Source: Bacillota bacterium
GTDB taxonomy: Bacteria; Bacillota; Clostridia; Oscillospirales; Feifaniaceae
NCBI GenBank assembly: GCA_030705925.1
Contig: JAUZPM010000015.1
Coordinates: 1 to 40,294 of the forward strand
Length of the DNA stretch: 40,294 nucleotides
Direction of reading: 5' to 3'
The translations under genes were made by a program, and so were the position numbers. The notes under the pieces are model-generated. The model saw nothing but the letters and a program-made list of their open reading frames with translations, was not told the origin of the DNA and did no database searches. This document shows, piece by piece, positions 1-7,707 of the stretch. Numbering within the stretch: position 1 is the first letter of the stretch; each line of letters begins with the position of its first letter.

Positions 1-141
1 GCGCATTCATTCTGCTCTGGATTGGCTTAGCCCCGTTCAGTTTGAAATACAAAATTCTTAAATGCTTAACTTTGTGTCTAGTTTTTCTTGACCTTTCCAG
101 AGGTCCTTTTTCTCAATGTCCGTTTTTACTGGTACAGTTCA
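1..141 (+). mobile_element. Right end of an IS3-family insertion sequence
   Basis: The first 61 bases encode the last codons of an IS3-family transposase. After the stop comes a short hairpin (GACCT/AGGTC, 90-105, followed by a T run), then a sequence at 111-141 that ends in GGTACAGTTCA. This has the look of a terminal inverted repeat: IS3-family ends read TG...CA, and the reverse complement would start TGAACTGTACC. The left end is outside the window, so the repeat pair and the target duplication cannot be confirmed. The exact boundary at 141 is inferred from the terminal CA. Confidence 0.6.
2..61 (+). CDS. IS3-family transposase (OrfB/integrase core), C-terminal fragment cut by window edge
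   Basis: Frame 2 reads RIHSALDWLSPVQFEIQNS followed by TAA at 59-61. The motif RIHSALxxLSPxxFE is the hallmark of the extreme C-terminus of IS3-family DDE transposases, after the catalytic glutamate. Only 19 residues are inside the window, so I cannot tell whether the full gene is intact. It belongs with the terminal repeat just downstream. Confidence 0.65.
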   Translation, partial: RIHSALDWLSPVQFEIQNS

Positions 142-211
142 ACTTTGCAACAGCCCCTTTTTGTATGGTGTGAGTGATTTTACGGGATTTAATGGAATGT
201 TCAACTTCCCC

Positions 212-748
212 TTATAAAATCGACGTTCCAAGTGTAAACGCCTCATTCAGTTTTTTAGAAGCTTTAATATCTTCAGGATTTTCAAAGCCACTGGCCACAA
301 TCATTCCACGATTTTGAAACCCAAGATAATCGCATAATTGTCTGTAAGTGTTCATCATGCACTCCGAGACATATGGATCATTCTTCCCAGCAACCGCTAT
401 GAGAATTGCGCTTTCGATCTTTCTGCCAATCGCACTTTCGGCATATGTCCGATCTATGACAGCCTTAATCTGTGCACTAAACCCAAGGTAATAGACCGGC
501 GAGCACAGAACAAGGACATCATGACTTTGCAGCGCATCAAATACTTCATGCATGTCGTCACGAATTATGCATTCGCCATAATGCTTCTGACAATAATTAC
601 AACCGCGGCATGGTGCGATCTTCTTGTCGGCCAATGCTATTTTTGTGATTTGGTTATGCGGTGCTGCTCCTTTAATGAATGCATCCGCAAGGCTTTCAGA
701 ATTTCCGTGTCTTCGCCCACTGCCACACAAAACAAGTATTTTTTTCAT
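212..748 (-). CDS. Flavodoxin-fold NAD(P)H-dependent FMN oxidoreductase family protein
   Basis: The protein has 178 residues. It begins with a beta strand and phosphate loop, KKILVLCGSGRRHGNSESLADAF, of the type that binds FMN phosphate in NADPH-dependent FMN reductases and iron-sulfur flavoproteins. Around residues 48-61 it has CRGCNYCQKHYGEC, a cysteine-rich stretch of the kind seen in this subfamily, followed by DDMHEVFDAL and SPVYYLGFSAQIKAVIDR, the usual flavin-binding and dimer region. It is probably a cytoplasmic flavoprotein reducing quinone-like or other small acceptors, but the substrate is unknown. It diverges from a LysR regulator across about 115 bp, the usual layout of a regulator and its target. 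Its ribosome site is weak. Confidence 0.8.
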   Translation of the reverse strand: MKKILVLCGSGRRHGNSESLADAFIKGAAPHNQITKIALADKKIAPCRGCNYCQKHYGECIIRDDMHEVFDALQSHDVLVLCSPVYYLGFSAQIKAVIDRTYAESAIGRKIESAILIAVAGKNDPYVSECMMNTYRQLCDYLGFQNRGMIVASGFENPEDIKASKKLNEAFTLGTSIL

Positions 749-864
749 GGTAATTTCACTTTCATATTGTTACTTTGTTATTTAAATGCTATCATAGAAA
801 ATGACATTTGTAAAATTGATATATTTGAATATTTATATCGAAATTTATGATAAAGGGCGATTTC

Positions 865-1740
865 ATGGAAAACAGGAATCTCTACACGTTTAAACGAGTA
901 TGTGAACTAAACAGCATTACAAAAGCTGCTATGCAGCTTGGCTATGCTCAGTCGACAGTTACCACGCAGATAAAGCTTTTGGAGAGCGAACTGGGAGTAA
1001 AATTGTTTGAGCGGTATGGAAACTCGCTCCATATCACGTGGGCAGGAGAACAACTGCTGGAATACAGCAATGAAATCTTTAGAATCACAGATCGGTTCTA
1101 CGATACCATGCATGAAGAAAAGGAATCGGCCGGTTCGCTATGTATCGCGGCCGTGGATTCTGTCTGCATGACTATTCTCCCCGATCTATTAAACAAGTTT
1201 ATGCAAACGCACCCAAAAGTAAATGTTAAAATCATATCCGGCGTTGCCGATAAACTAAAGCATTATCTCTCCAGCGGGAATGCTGATCTAGCATTTGTCT
1301 TGGATTTCAGTCATCCATCTGATGACTTTTGCCTGCTGCTAGAGAAGGACGTATATCTCGGGTTTTATATTGCCGCCGATGCCTCAATCAACACGGTGGA
1401 TTTTTGTTTGGATGATCTAAAGAAACAAAAATTTGTTTTAACAGAACATGATTGTCAGTATAGAAAACGAGCGGAGCGCTTTTTTGAAAAAAATGAAATT
1501 GAACCAAACATACTGCTGGAGAGCGCCTCAACAGAAGCGATTATGAAAATCGTGGCGAGCGGACTCGGAATTACCTATCTTCCCGGAATAGTGGCCGATG
1601 AAAACCCCAGATTGCAGCGACTTCATATAAAAACCGCAAACAATTCGGAAAAACTGAGTTTACAGTTGCTGATGCATAAGAACAAGTGGAGAAGTACATT
1701 AATCTGCGAGTTTATAAAAACTTGTGAAAGCCTTTTGTAA
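865..1740 (+). CDS. LysR-family transcriptional regulator
   Basis: This is a 291-residue protein if it starts at the ATG at 865. I prefer that start over the in-frame ATG at 847 because AAAGGGCG at 851-858 is well placed before 865. The N-terminus is the LysR winged helix-turn-helix (residues about 1-60, NSITKAAMQLGYAQSTVTTQIKLLESELGVKLFER read in parts). It is followed by a linker helix and a periplasmic-binding-like co-inducer domain of about 200 residues (CIAAVDSVC to the C-terminus). The length is typical of the family. It is transcribed away from the flavodoxin-fold oxidoreductase, which is the likely target. The inducer cannot be read from sequence. Confidence 0.88.
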   Translation: MENRNLYTFKRVCELNSITKAAMQLGYAQSTVTTQIKLLESELGVKLFERYGNSLHITWAGEQLLEYSNEIFRITDRFYDTMHEEKESAGSLCIAAVDSVCMTILPDLLNKFMQTHPKVNVKIISGVADKLKHYLSSGNADLAFVLDFSHPSDDFCLLLEKDVYLGFYIAADASINTVDFCLDDLKKQKFVLTEHDCQYRKRAERFFEKNEIEPNILLESASTEAIMKIVASGLGITYLPGIVADENPRLQRLHIKTANNSEKLSLQLLMHKNKWRSTLICEFIKTCESLL

Positions 1741-1861
1741 CAGAAAGTTGGATACACATCTAAGCAGACACCTTGTGTCATAAAATATTTTAGCCCAAGA
1801 AAAAATAAAAGTATGATATTCCATAAAATAAAGTTTATGTCAATAATATCTCAAGAAATCA

Positions 1862-1897
1862 AAAAACCCCGTAACCTGCATGGTTACGGGGTTTTCT
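1862..1897 (-). terminator. Terminator of the tRNA-Leu pair (probably bidirectional)
   Basis: A perfect stem AAAACCCCGTAACC / GGTTACGGGGTTTT closes a five-base loop. It starts 3 bases after the CCA end of the tRNA-Leu(CAG) gene on the minus strand and runs into T residues. The stem carries A and T tails on both sides, so it may also end the LysR transcript from the plus strand. Confidence 0.85.
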
Positions 1898-1899
1898 TA

Positions 1900-1986
1900 T
1901 GGTGCGGATAAGAGGACTTGAACCTCCATGGACTTGCATCCACTAGAACCTGAATCTAGCGCGTCTGCCAATTCCGCCATATCCGC
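1900..1986 (-). tRNA. tRNA-Leu (anticodon CAG)
   Basis: On the minus strand the gene starts GCGGATATGGCGGAATTGG and ends TATCCGCA with an encoded CCA (1900-1902). The 7-bp acceptor stem GCGGATA/TATCCGC pairs perfectly. The anticodon stem CTAGA/TCTAG encloses the loop TTCAGGT, giving anticodon CAG. The T arm is GTTCAAGTC. A long variable arm gives the 87-base length expected of a class II leucine tRNA. It is the second gene of a two-tRNA transcript. Confidence 0.96.
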
Positions 1987-1996
1987 ATTTTTTGTT

Positions 1997-2023
1997 AGAG
2001 CCCTGTTTTTTTAACAGGGCTCT
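1997..2023. other. Hairpin between the two tRNA-Leu genes
   Basis: AGAGCCCTGTT and AACAGGGCTCT form an 11-bp stem with a five-base loop, lying exactly in the spacer between the tRNAs. On the transcribed minus strand it is followed by A-rich rather than T-rich sequence. A processing or spacer hairpin is therefore more likely than a terminator. Confidence 0.6.
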
Positions 2024-2024
2024 T

Positions 2025-2107
2025 TGGTGCGAGAGACGGGACTTGAACCCGTATGGTTGCCCACACGCCCCTCAAACGTGCGCGTCTGCCGGTTCCGCCA
2101 CTCTCGC
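2025..2107 (-). tRNA. tRNA-Leu (anticodon GAG)
   Basis: The minus-strand gene starts GCGAGAGTGGCGGAACCGG and ends CTCTCGCA plus encoded CCA (2025-2027). The acceptor stem GCGAGAG/CTCTCGC is perfect. The anticodon stem CACGT/GCGTG encloses the loop TTGAGGG, giving anticodon GAG (reads CUC/CUU). The long variable arm and GTTCAAGTC T arm fit a class II leucine tRNA. Its 5' end lies 14 bp after a strong -10 box. Confidence 0.96.
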
Positions 2108-2120
2108 AAGTGCAAATAAG

Positions 2121-2149
2121 ATTATAACAACAGTTCGCGATTATGTCAA
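2121..2149 (-). promoter_or_regulatory. Promoter of the tRNA-Leu operon
   Basis: On the minus strand there is a consensus TTGACA (2144-2149), a 17-bp spacer and a consensus TATAAT (2121-2126), a perfect housekeeping sigma promoter. Transcription would start near 2114, just ahead of the tRNA-Leu(GAG) 5' end at 2107. Confidence 0.9.
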
Positions 2150-2178
2150 CATTTTTTTAAATTTAAAAAGGATTTTTA

Positions 2179-2207
2179 TTGACAAAGAATATTTTGGAAT
2201 ATATTAT
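2179..2207 (+). promoter_or_regulatory. Promoter of the Rrf2 regulator operon
   Basis: TTGACA at 2179-2184, a 17-bp spacer and TATTAT at 2202-2207 lie 74 bp ahead of the TTG start. Downstream, GTATTAA (2212-2218) and TTAATAC (2239-2245) form an inverted pair that could be an autoregulatory site, though its 20-bp spacing is wide for an Rrf2 operator. Confidence 0.75.
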
Positions 2208-2280
2208 TTAAGTATTAAGATGTATAAAATAGCTAAATTTAATACATTTTATCATAGAAAACAATAAAGGGGTCGAGATT

Positions 2281-2685
2281 TTGCGTATTACTCAAGAGGC
2301 CGACTACGCTATTAGAATCATTTATGTACTAAGTCGCTGTGGTGGAAAATGTGATGCTAAAACTATTTCAGAAGAAGTTAAAGTCCCAATTAGGTTTACA
2401 CTTAAAATATTAAGAAAGCTGCTTCAAAACGGAATTGTTAATTCAATAAAGGGTGCAGGTGGTGGCTACATACTAAAAAAATCACCTTCTGAAATTTCGG
2501 TGAAAGATGTTATTGAATCAGTAAATGGTCCAATTTGCATTTCTAAATGTCTTTATTCAGATCATCCCTGTACAAGACTTGAAGGCGAGAAAAACACCTG
2601 CCCGTTCCATAAGCTTTTCGAGCAGGTAAATTCAGAAATCACTGAGGAGTTTGCAGATTTTACGTTCGATAAGGTAAATAAATAA
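2281..2685 (+). CDS. Rrf2-family transcriptional regulator, probably iron-sulfur binding
   Basis: This 134-residue protein starts at a TTG behind AAGGGG. The N-terminal winged helix (residues 1-80: MRITQEADYAIRIIYVL, IRFTLKILRKLLQNGIV, KGAGGGYILKK) is characteristic of Rrf2/IscR proteins. A cysteine cluster follows around residues 98-113: CISKC, then C and TCPFH. In IscR and NsrR such cysteines ligate an Fe-S cluster, so this is probably a redox- or Fe-S-responsive regulator. It is 1 bp upstream of the TSCPD gene and shares its transcript with the phosphoglucomutase-type gene. Whether it represses its own operon is not visible. Confidence 0.88.
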   Translation: MRITQEADYAIRIIYVLSRCGGKCDAKTISEEVKVPIRFTLKILRKLLQNGIVNSIKGAGGGYILKKSPSEISVKDVIESVNGPICISKCLYSDHPCTRLEGEKNTCPFHKLFEQVNSEITEEFADFTFDKVNK

Positions 2686-2686
2686 T

Positions 2687-2950
2687 ATGACATTTACATA
2701 CAACTGTCACGGGACATGCTCTCGTGCTGTTACTGTTGTGATTGAAAATAATATTATTAAAAAAGTAGTCTTTATTGGCGGATGCGCCGGAAACTCGGCT
2801 GGCATTGCAGCTTTAGTTGAGGGTATGGAAGCGAACACTGTTATGAATTGTTTGCGTGGGATTCGCTGCGGAAGCAAAGATACTTCATGCCCGGATCAGC
2901 TTGCCCATGCCATAGAAGCTGCATTAATAAAAAATAATTCTAAAGTATAA
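2687..2950 (+). CDS. Stand-alone TSCPD-domain protein (TIGR03905 type, four conserved cysteines)
   Basis: The protein has 87 residues and starts 1 bp after the Rrf2 stop, which implies translational coupling. It carries YNCHGTCSRAV near the N-terminus, GGCAGN in the middle, and CLRGIRCGSKDTSCPDQLAHAI near the C-terminus. The TSCPD signature names the domain. The same domain occurs at the C-terminus of B12-dependent ribonucleotide reductases, including the one encoded at 4892-7153. Conserved cysteines suggest metal binding, but the function of the free-standing form is not established. It is probably cytoplasmic. Confidence 0.85.
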   Translation: MTFTYNCHGTCSRAVTVVIENNIIKKVVFIGGCAGNSAGIAALVEGMEANTVMNCLRGIRCGSKDTSCPDQLAHAIEAALIKNNSKV

Positions 2951-2977
2951 TTTTAAAAAAAATAAGGAGCTGGTATT

Positions 2978-4708
2978 TTGACCTACAAGGAAAACCTAAA
3001 AAAATGGCAGGATAAAAATGACTTGGAACCTGTCCTTAAAGTAGAACTAGAAGAGCTTTCAGGAAAAGAAGACGAGTTGAAATCCCGTTTTGGATCAATT
3101 CTTGAATTTGGAACAGCCGGGTTACGCGGTACAATGGGTGTAGGGCCAAACCGTATGAATATATATACTGTCCGTTATGCTACACAGGGGCTTGCAAACT
3201 TCATTTCATCTAAGGGTGATGATGCAAAAAAAGCCGGAGTAGTTATTGCATGTGACAGCCGTAATAATTCCGACTTATTCTCGAAAGAGGCCGCCAGAGT
3301 CCTTGCGGCAACCGGAATTAAAGTATATCTATTCGAAAGTCTGCGGCCAACTCCTGAGTTATCCTTCGCAGTGCGTTATCTTCATTGTACTGCCGGAATA
3401 AATATAACCGCAAGCCATAATCCAAAGGAATATAACGGCTATAAGGCTTACTGGAGTGACGGCGCCCAGCTTGCGCCCGAGCTTGCAAACGAGGTAATGA
3501 GTGCTATTGTTTCAATAGACATATTTGATGATGTACATTTGATAGATATTGATGATGGCATTAAATCAGGAATCATTTCTATTATCGGCAAAGAAATTGA
3601 CGATGAATTTATTAAGGCTGTATTGTCACAGTCTGTTTCAGGCAGTTTCGTTAAAGAATTTGGGAAAAATTTAGGCATTGTTTATACCCCGTTTCATGGT
3701 GCAGGTTATCACCTGGTTCCTGAGGTTCTGAGTAAAGCCGGATTCAGTAACGTTACTACAGTGCCTGAGCAAATGGTATTAGACGGCAATTTCCCAACTG
3801 TTAAAAATCCTAATCCAAGTGATATTCGTGGTTTTGCTCTTGCTAAAGATCTTGCAGAAAAATGCGGAGCGCAACTTATTATAGGCACCGATCCGGACGC
3901 AGATCGCGTTGTGGGACTTGCCAAAAATAATAGCGGCAAATTTGAGCCGTTTACCGGTAATCAAATGGGTGTACTTCTTTTGAATTATATTATTGAAGCT
4001 GGTCGTGAAAATGGAACCTTGCCGAAAAACCCTGCTTTGATAAAAAGTATAGTTTCAACTTACATGGTCGATGCAATCTGTGAAAAAAACGGCGTATCTG
4101 TATTTAATGTTTTGACAGGTTTTAAATACATCGGTGAACTTGCTAATAAATTCTACGAGACAGGGTCGCACAGCTTTATACTAGGATTTGAAGAAAGCTG
4201 CGGTTATCTTACAGGAAATTACGCCAGAGACAAGGATGCTGTTTTAGGTGCACTTCTAATTTCTGAAATGGCACTGTACTATAAACAGAAGGGACTGACT
4301 TTATGGGACGTCTTAAACCGTCTTTATAAAGAATACGGCTGTTTTGTTGAATATACATTAGATGCATCCGTATCAGGGCTTGATGCTGCAGATAAAATTA
4401 AAAATATCGTTTCATCTTTGCGTGAAAATATACCTTCAGCAATTTCCGGTGTTAACGTCTCTGAGGTTACGGATCTTTTAACAAGTGAAACAAAAAATAA
4501 ACTGACAGGAAAAGTCTCAAAATCAGACCTTCCCGTATCAAATGTTATTATTATTAGGCTCTCTGATAATTCCAACATTATTATACGTCCATCAGGAACC
4601 GAGCCTAAAGTTAAATTATACTTCTTCGTCAAATCTGAAACTATAGAGGATGCAAACAAGAAAATTTCTGAATATCAAGCTGATATGAAAACTATAATGG
4701 GCTTATAA
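2978..4708 (+). CDS. pgcA: Phospho-sugar mutase (alpha-phosphoglucomutase/phosphomannomutase family)
   Basis: This 576-residue protein starts at a TTG behind AAGGAG (2964-2969). It interconverts hexose-1-phosphate and hexose-6-phosphate through a phosphoserine. The four family landmarks are all present. TASHNPKEYNGYK holds the catalytic serine (Ser146). GTDPDADR is the magnesium loop (Asp305 onward). GFEESCGY is the sugar-binding loop near residue 408. RPSGTEPK is the C-terminal phosphate-binding loop. The length matches Bacillus PgcA (about 580 residues), so glucose is the likeliest sugar, but mannose or others are not excluded. It is the third gene of the Rrf2/TSCPD transcript and ends at a strong terminator. 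Confidence 0.92.
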   Translation: MTYKENLKKWQDKNDLEPVLKVELEELSGKEDELKSRFGSILEFGTAGLRGTMGVGPNRMNIYTVRYATQGLANFISSKGDDAKKAGVVIACDSRNNSDLFSKEAARVLAATGIKVYLFESLRPTPELSFAVRYLHCTAGINITASHNPKEYNGYKAYWSDGAQLAPELANEVMSAIVSIDIFDDVHLIDIDDGIKSGIISIIGKEIDDEFIKAVLSQSVSGSFVKEFGKNLGIVYTPFHGAGYHLVPEVLSKAGFSNVTTVPEQMVLDGNFPTVKNPNPSDIRGFALAKDLAEKCGAQLIIGTDPDADRVVGLAKNNSGKFEPFTGNQMGVLLLNYIIEAGRENGTLPKNPALIKSIVSTYMVDAICEKNGVSVFNVLTGFKYIGELANKFYETGSHSFILGFEESCGYLTGNYARDKDAVLGALLISEMALYYKQKGLTLWDVLNRLYKEYGCFVEYTLDASVSGLDAADKIKNIVSSLRENIPSAISGVNVSEVTDLLTSETKNKLTGKVSKSDLPVSNVIIIRLSDNSNIIIRPSGTEPKVKLYFFVKSETIEDANKKISEYQADMKTIMGL

Positions 4709-4720
4709 AGGAAACATCAA

Positions 4721-4757
4721 AAAGGTCTTCGTTCTATTGAACGAAGACCTTTTTTTG
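4721..4757 (+). terminator. Rho-independent terminator after the phosphoglucomutase gene
   Basis: A 14-bp stem AAAGGTCTTCGTTC / GAACGAAGACCTTT with a four-base loop is followed by a T run. It lies 12 bp past the stop codon. Confidence 0.93.
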
Positions 4758-4805
4758 TGCTTTTTGAGCTGCACATTTTTTATGACAAATTTTTATTGAT
4801 TAATG

Positions 4806-4834
4806 TTGACAAATATCAGCTCCAGAAATACAAT
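4806..4834 (+). promoter_or_regulatory. Promoter of nrdJ
   Basis: TTGACA (4806-4811), a 17-bp spacer and TACAAT (4829-4834). The -10 hexamer is contained inside the first NrdR-box-like sequence, an arrangement suited to repression. The leader to the ATG is about 50 bases and shows no cobalamin-riboswitch features. Confidence 0.82.
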
Positions 4835-4875
4835 ATATAGTATACGTAAACTAATTTGAATACATATAATTGTAT
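4828..4875 (+). promoter_or_regulatory. Tandem NrdR-box pair
   Basis: Box 1 is ATACAATATATAGTAT (4828-4843), which matches 14 of 16 positions of the NrdR box ACACAATATATAGTGT. Box 2 is ATACATATAATTGTAT (4860-4875), weaker but keeping the dyad ends. They are separated by 16 bp, so their starts are 32 bp (three helical turns) apart, the spacing known for NrdR box pairs. Box 1 overlaps the -10 element. NrdR is an ATP/dATP-sensing repressor of ribonucleotide reductase genes. Its own gene is not in the window. Confidence 0.8.
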
Positions 4876-4891
4876 ATTTTGGAGGGAGAAT

Positions 4892-7153
4892 ATGAAAATT
4901 AGCGAAAATGCTCGTCTTGTTCTGCAAAGGAGATACCTTGCTAAAGACAGCGACGGAAAAATAACCGAAACTGTTGAAGGCATGTTCTCACGTGTTGCTA
5001 AAGCAATTGCAGCCAGTGATTTAATCTATGATAAAAACGCTGACGTTTCAAAAACAGAAAGCTGTTTTTATGATATGATGACAAACCTCGATTTTCTGCC
5101 AAATTCTCCAACTTTGATGAATGCAGGACGTCCTCTTGGTCAACTTTCTGCTTGTTTTGTGCTTCCTATTGCAGATTCAATGGAAGACATATTTGAAGCT
5201 ATAAAGATGGCTGCCCTTATTCATAAAAGCGGCGGCGGTACAGGATTTTCGTTTTCAAGACTTCGTCAGTCCGGCGCAACTGTAAGAACAACTGGCGGCG
5301 TTGCCTCAGGTCCTATCAGTTTTATGAAGGTTTTTAATATGGCAACAGAAGCTGTAAAACAAGGTGGCACTAGACGCGGCGCTAATATGGGTATTTTGCG
5401 GATAGATCATCCTGATATTCTTCAGTTTATTGATTGCAAAGAAAACACTTCTGAAATTACAAACTTTAATATAAGCGTTGGGCTTACAGAGAACTTTATG
5501 AAGGCAGTCGAAGCTGACAAAGATTATGATCTTGTCGACCCCTCAACTAAAAAAACCGTCGGGAAGCTTTCGGCGCGATCTGTTTTTGAAAAAATAGTTG
5601 ATGCCGCCTGGAGAAACGGAGAACCGGGCATAATTTTCCTTGATAGGCTGAATGAAGCGAATGCTGTACCAGGTATGGGTGAAATAGAGTCAACTAATCC
5701 ATGCGGTGAGCAGCCTCTTCTTCCCTATGAATCATGTAATCTTGGTTCTATAAACCTTTACAATATGATAAAGAGTAAAAACGGCAAATATATCATAGAT
5801 CAAGATGAGTTGAAAGAAACAGTAAAAAATGCCGTGCATTTTCTTGATAACGTTATTGATGCAAATAAATACCCTTTAGAAATAATAGATCATACTACAA
5901 AGCAGACAAGAAAGATCGGTCTTGGCGTTATGGGCTTTGCGGACATGCTGTTGAAGATGGGGGTTCCTTACAATAGTGAGGAAGGTGTTAAAACGGCAGA
6001 GAAAATCATGTCCTTAATTGACAACTTTGCAAAAGAGGAAAGCAGAAAGCTGGCAGCCGCTCGTGGCAGTTTTCCGGCATTCGACCTCAGTATTTATAAA
6101 AATGGGGAACAAATGAGGAATGCAACAGTTACAACTATTGCCCCGACAGGCACAATCAGCATAATCGCCGGATGTTCCAGCGGTGTTGAACCCATATTTG
6201 CTTATGTGTTTATAAGGAATGTCATGGATGGAACCGAAATGATAGAGGTTAATCCTGTTTTAAAAGAGGAACTAGAGCGCCGCGGTATATACTCTGAAAG
6301 TTTAATGCGCAAAATTGCCTCGGAAGGACATTTAAACAATATACCAGAGATACCTGATGACATAAAAAAAGTATTTGTTTCATCACATGAGGTTTCCCCT
6401 GAATATCATATTCGTATGCAGGCAGCATTCCAAAAACATGTGGACAATGCCGTTTCTAAAACTGTCAACTTTAAAAATGATGCTACACATGACGATGTCC
6501 GAAAAGTGTACATGCTGGCATATAAGCTTAATTGCAAAGGAGTCACAATCTATCGTGACGGAAGCAGAAGCGAGCAGGTTTTAAACATAGGCAAAGTAAA
6601 TAAAGAAAATGCTTCAGAATCAGCTTGTGAAGGTTGCGAATATAAAACGCAGCATCAACTCACACCCCGTCCCCGACCCGAAATAACGACTGGATTTACA
6701 GAAAAAGTATCAATAGGATGCGGAAATCTTTATGTTACCGTAAATTACGATGAACATGGTATTTGTGAGGTGTTTACTAACACCGGACGACACGGCGGAT
6801 GTCCGTCCCAAAGTGAAGCGACTGCAAGGCTTGTTTCAATTGCATTGCGATCGGGAATTGACGCAAACGCAATTATCGAACAGTTAAAGGGCATTCGCTG
6901 TCCATCTACAATCCGCCAGCCGGGACACAAAGTTACATCCTGCCCCGATGCGATATCTAAAGTAATAAGCAAGGTTTATAATTATCAAAACGGAAGCAAA
7001 CCGAGTCCGGCAGTCCTATCCCCCATCTCATCCGAACCATCGTCTCCTTCTGAAAAAGTCGGCATCAGGTTTTGCCCCGAATGCGGCAGTGCAATCGAGC
7101 ATGAGGGCGGATGTGTAATTTGTAAAAACTGCGGATATTCTAAATGCGGTTAA
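4892..7153 (+). CDS. nrdJ: Adenosylcobalamin-dependent (class II) ribonucleotide reductase
   Basis: Starting at the ATG at 4892 behind GGAGGGAG, the protein has 753 residues. An upstream in-frame ATG at 4856 lies inside the NrdR region without a ribosome site. It reduces ribonucleotides to deoxyribonucleotides using a B12-derived thiyl radical and needs no oxygen. LSACFVLP and SCNLGSIN hold the redox cysteine pair, and NPCGEQPLLP holds the radical cysteine with its Asn and Glu partners. PTGTISIIAGCSSGVEP is the phosphate-binding segment. The C-terminus carries CEGC, a TSCPD domain (GGCPSQSEATARLV, GIRCPS, TSCPDAI) and a zinc-ribbon-like tail (FCPECG, CKNCG). No ATP-cone is apparent at the N-terminus. 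NrdR regulation is inferred from the boxes upstream. Confidence 0.95.
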   Translation: MKISENARLVLQRRYLAKDSDGKITETVEGMFSRVAKAIAASDLIYDKNADVSKTESCFYDMMTNLDFLPNSPTLMNAGRPLGQLSACFVLPIADSMEDIFEAIKMAALIHKSGGGTGFSFSRLRQSGATVRTTGGVASGPISFMKVFNMATEAVKQGGTRRGANMGILRIDHPDILQFIDCKENTSEITNFNISVGLTENFMKAVEADKDYDLVDPSTKKTVGKLSARSVFEKIVDAAWRNGEPGIIFLDRLNEANAVPGMGEIESTNPCGEQPLLPYESCNLGSINLYNMIKSKNGKYIIDQDELKETVKNAVHFLDNVIDANKYPLEIIDHTTKQTRKIGLGVMGFADMLLKMGVPYNSEEGVKTAEKIMSLIDNFAKEESRKLAAARGSFPAFDLSIYKNGEQMRNATVTTIAPTGTISIIAGCSSGVEPIFAYVFIRNVMDGTEMIEVNPVLKEELERRGIYSESLMRKIASEGHLNNIPEIPDDIKKVFVSSHEVSPEYHIRMQAAFQKHVDNAVSKTVNFKNDATHDDVRKVYMLAYKLNCKGVTIYRDGSRSEQVLNIGKVNKENASESACEGCEYKTQHQLTPRPRPEITTGFTEKVSIGCGNLYVTVNYDEHGICEVFTNTGRHGGCPSQSEATARLVSIALRSGIDANAIIEQLKGIRCPSTIRQPGHKVTSCPDAISKVISKVYNYQNGSKPSPAVLSPISSEPSSPSEKVGIRFCPECGSAIEHEGGCVICKNCGYSKCG

Positions 7154-7194
7154 TAACAGAACATTATATACATTATTAATATAGACATAAAAAA

Positions 7195-7225
7195 ACAAAG
7201 TACTTTTTAGGTACTTTGTTTTTTT
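7195..7225. terminator. Bidirectional terminator between nrdJ and the converging small membrane-protein gene
   Basis: ACAAAGTAC (7195-7203) and GTACTTTGT (7211-7219) flank a seven-base loop, with A runs before and T runs after. It can therefore stop transcription from both converging genes. Confidence 0.88.
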
Positions 7226-7240
7226 ACTAATCACCTATCT

Positions 7241-7531
7241 TCAGCTTTGAGTTTCATCTTTTTGAGTCTGCAACGTTTTTATCAAATCAAATATGTAATT
7301 GCTGCCGCGGCTTATCAATATGCCGGTTAAAATATTGCCAACAAGCGGTATCCTTGCGGATAGTCCGACAATAGAGAATAAATCTATTTGATAAACAATA
7401 GCTAAAAATACACCTATAGCAATAGCCGCCACAACCTGCCACTGGAATTTCCCATCTACAAAGAACGCCTTTGTATAGCTGATAATGCCTTCAACAATAA
7501 CCGCCAATAAGATCAAGCCGAAAAACTCCAT
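7241..7531 (-). CDS. Small hydrophobic membrane protein, unknown function
   Basis: The protein has 96 residues behind a strong AAAGGAGG ribosome site. Three hydrophobic stretches can be seen: residues about 3-20 (FGLILLAVIVEGIISY), 31-48 (WQVVAAIAIGVFLAIVY) and 55-76 (VGLSARIPLVGNILTGILIS). A short charged tail follows. The size and layout recall holin-like or small integral membrane proteins of Firmicutes, but no specific motif is visible and no neighbour shares its operon. It has its own promoter and converges on nrdJ. Confidence 0.75.
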   Translation of the reverse strand: MEFFGLILLAVIVEGIISYTKAFFVDGKFQWQVVAAIAIGVFLAIVYQIDLFSIVGLSARIPLVGNILTGILISRGSNYIFDLIKTLQTQKDETQS

Positions 7532-7577
7532 ATTATTGCCTCCTTTAATTATACAGATTATTCCTAGTCTTTTTTAC

Positions 7578-7607
7578 ATTATATCCCTCAAAGTAAATAT
7601 ATGTAAA
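7578..7607 (-). promoter_or_regulatory. Promoter of the small membrane-protein gene
   Basis: On the minus strand TTTACA (7602-7607), an 18-bp spacer and TATAAT (7578-7583) precede the gene by about 47 bp. Confidence 0.6.
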
Positions 7608-7707
7608 TAGCTTTTTTAATAGTACAAAAAGAATAGCAGAAATCTTCTTTAATTTTCTTTAGTAATACTATATAATTTAGAAAGTATCCTTAAAGGGCGG
7701 AGTTAAT

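Noticed and set aside
338-850. Plus-strand reading frame of 170 codons
   Set aside because: It lies antisense to the well-supported flavodoxin-fold gene, has no ribosome site and no recognisable domain.
1997-2023. Terminator between the two tRNA genes
   Set aside because: The transcribed side is followed by A residues rather than T residues, so I list it as a spacer hairpin.
1992-2267. Plus-strand reading frame of 91 codons
   Set aside because: It runs through a tRNA-Leu gene and two promoters, so it is not coding.
4835-4891. Cobalamin riboswitch ahead of nrdJ
   Set aside because: The leader is about 50 bases and has no B12-box-like sequence; the region is explained by the promoter and NrdR boxes.
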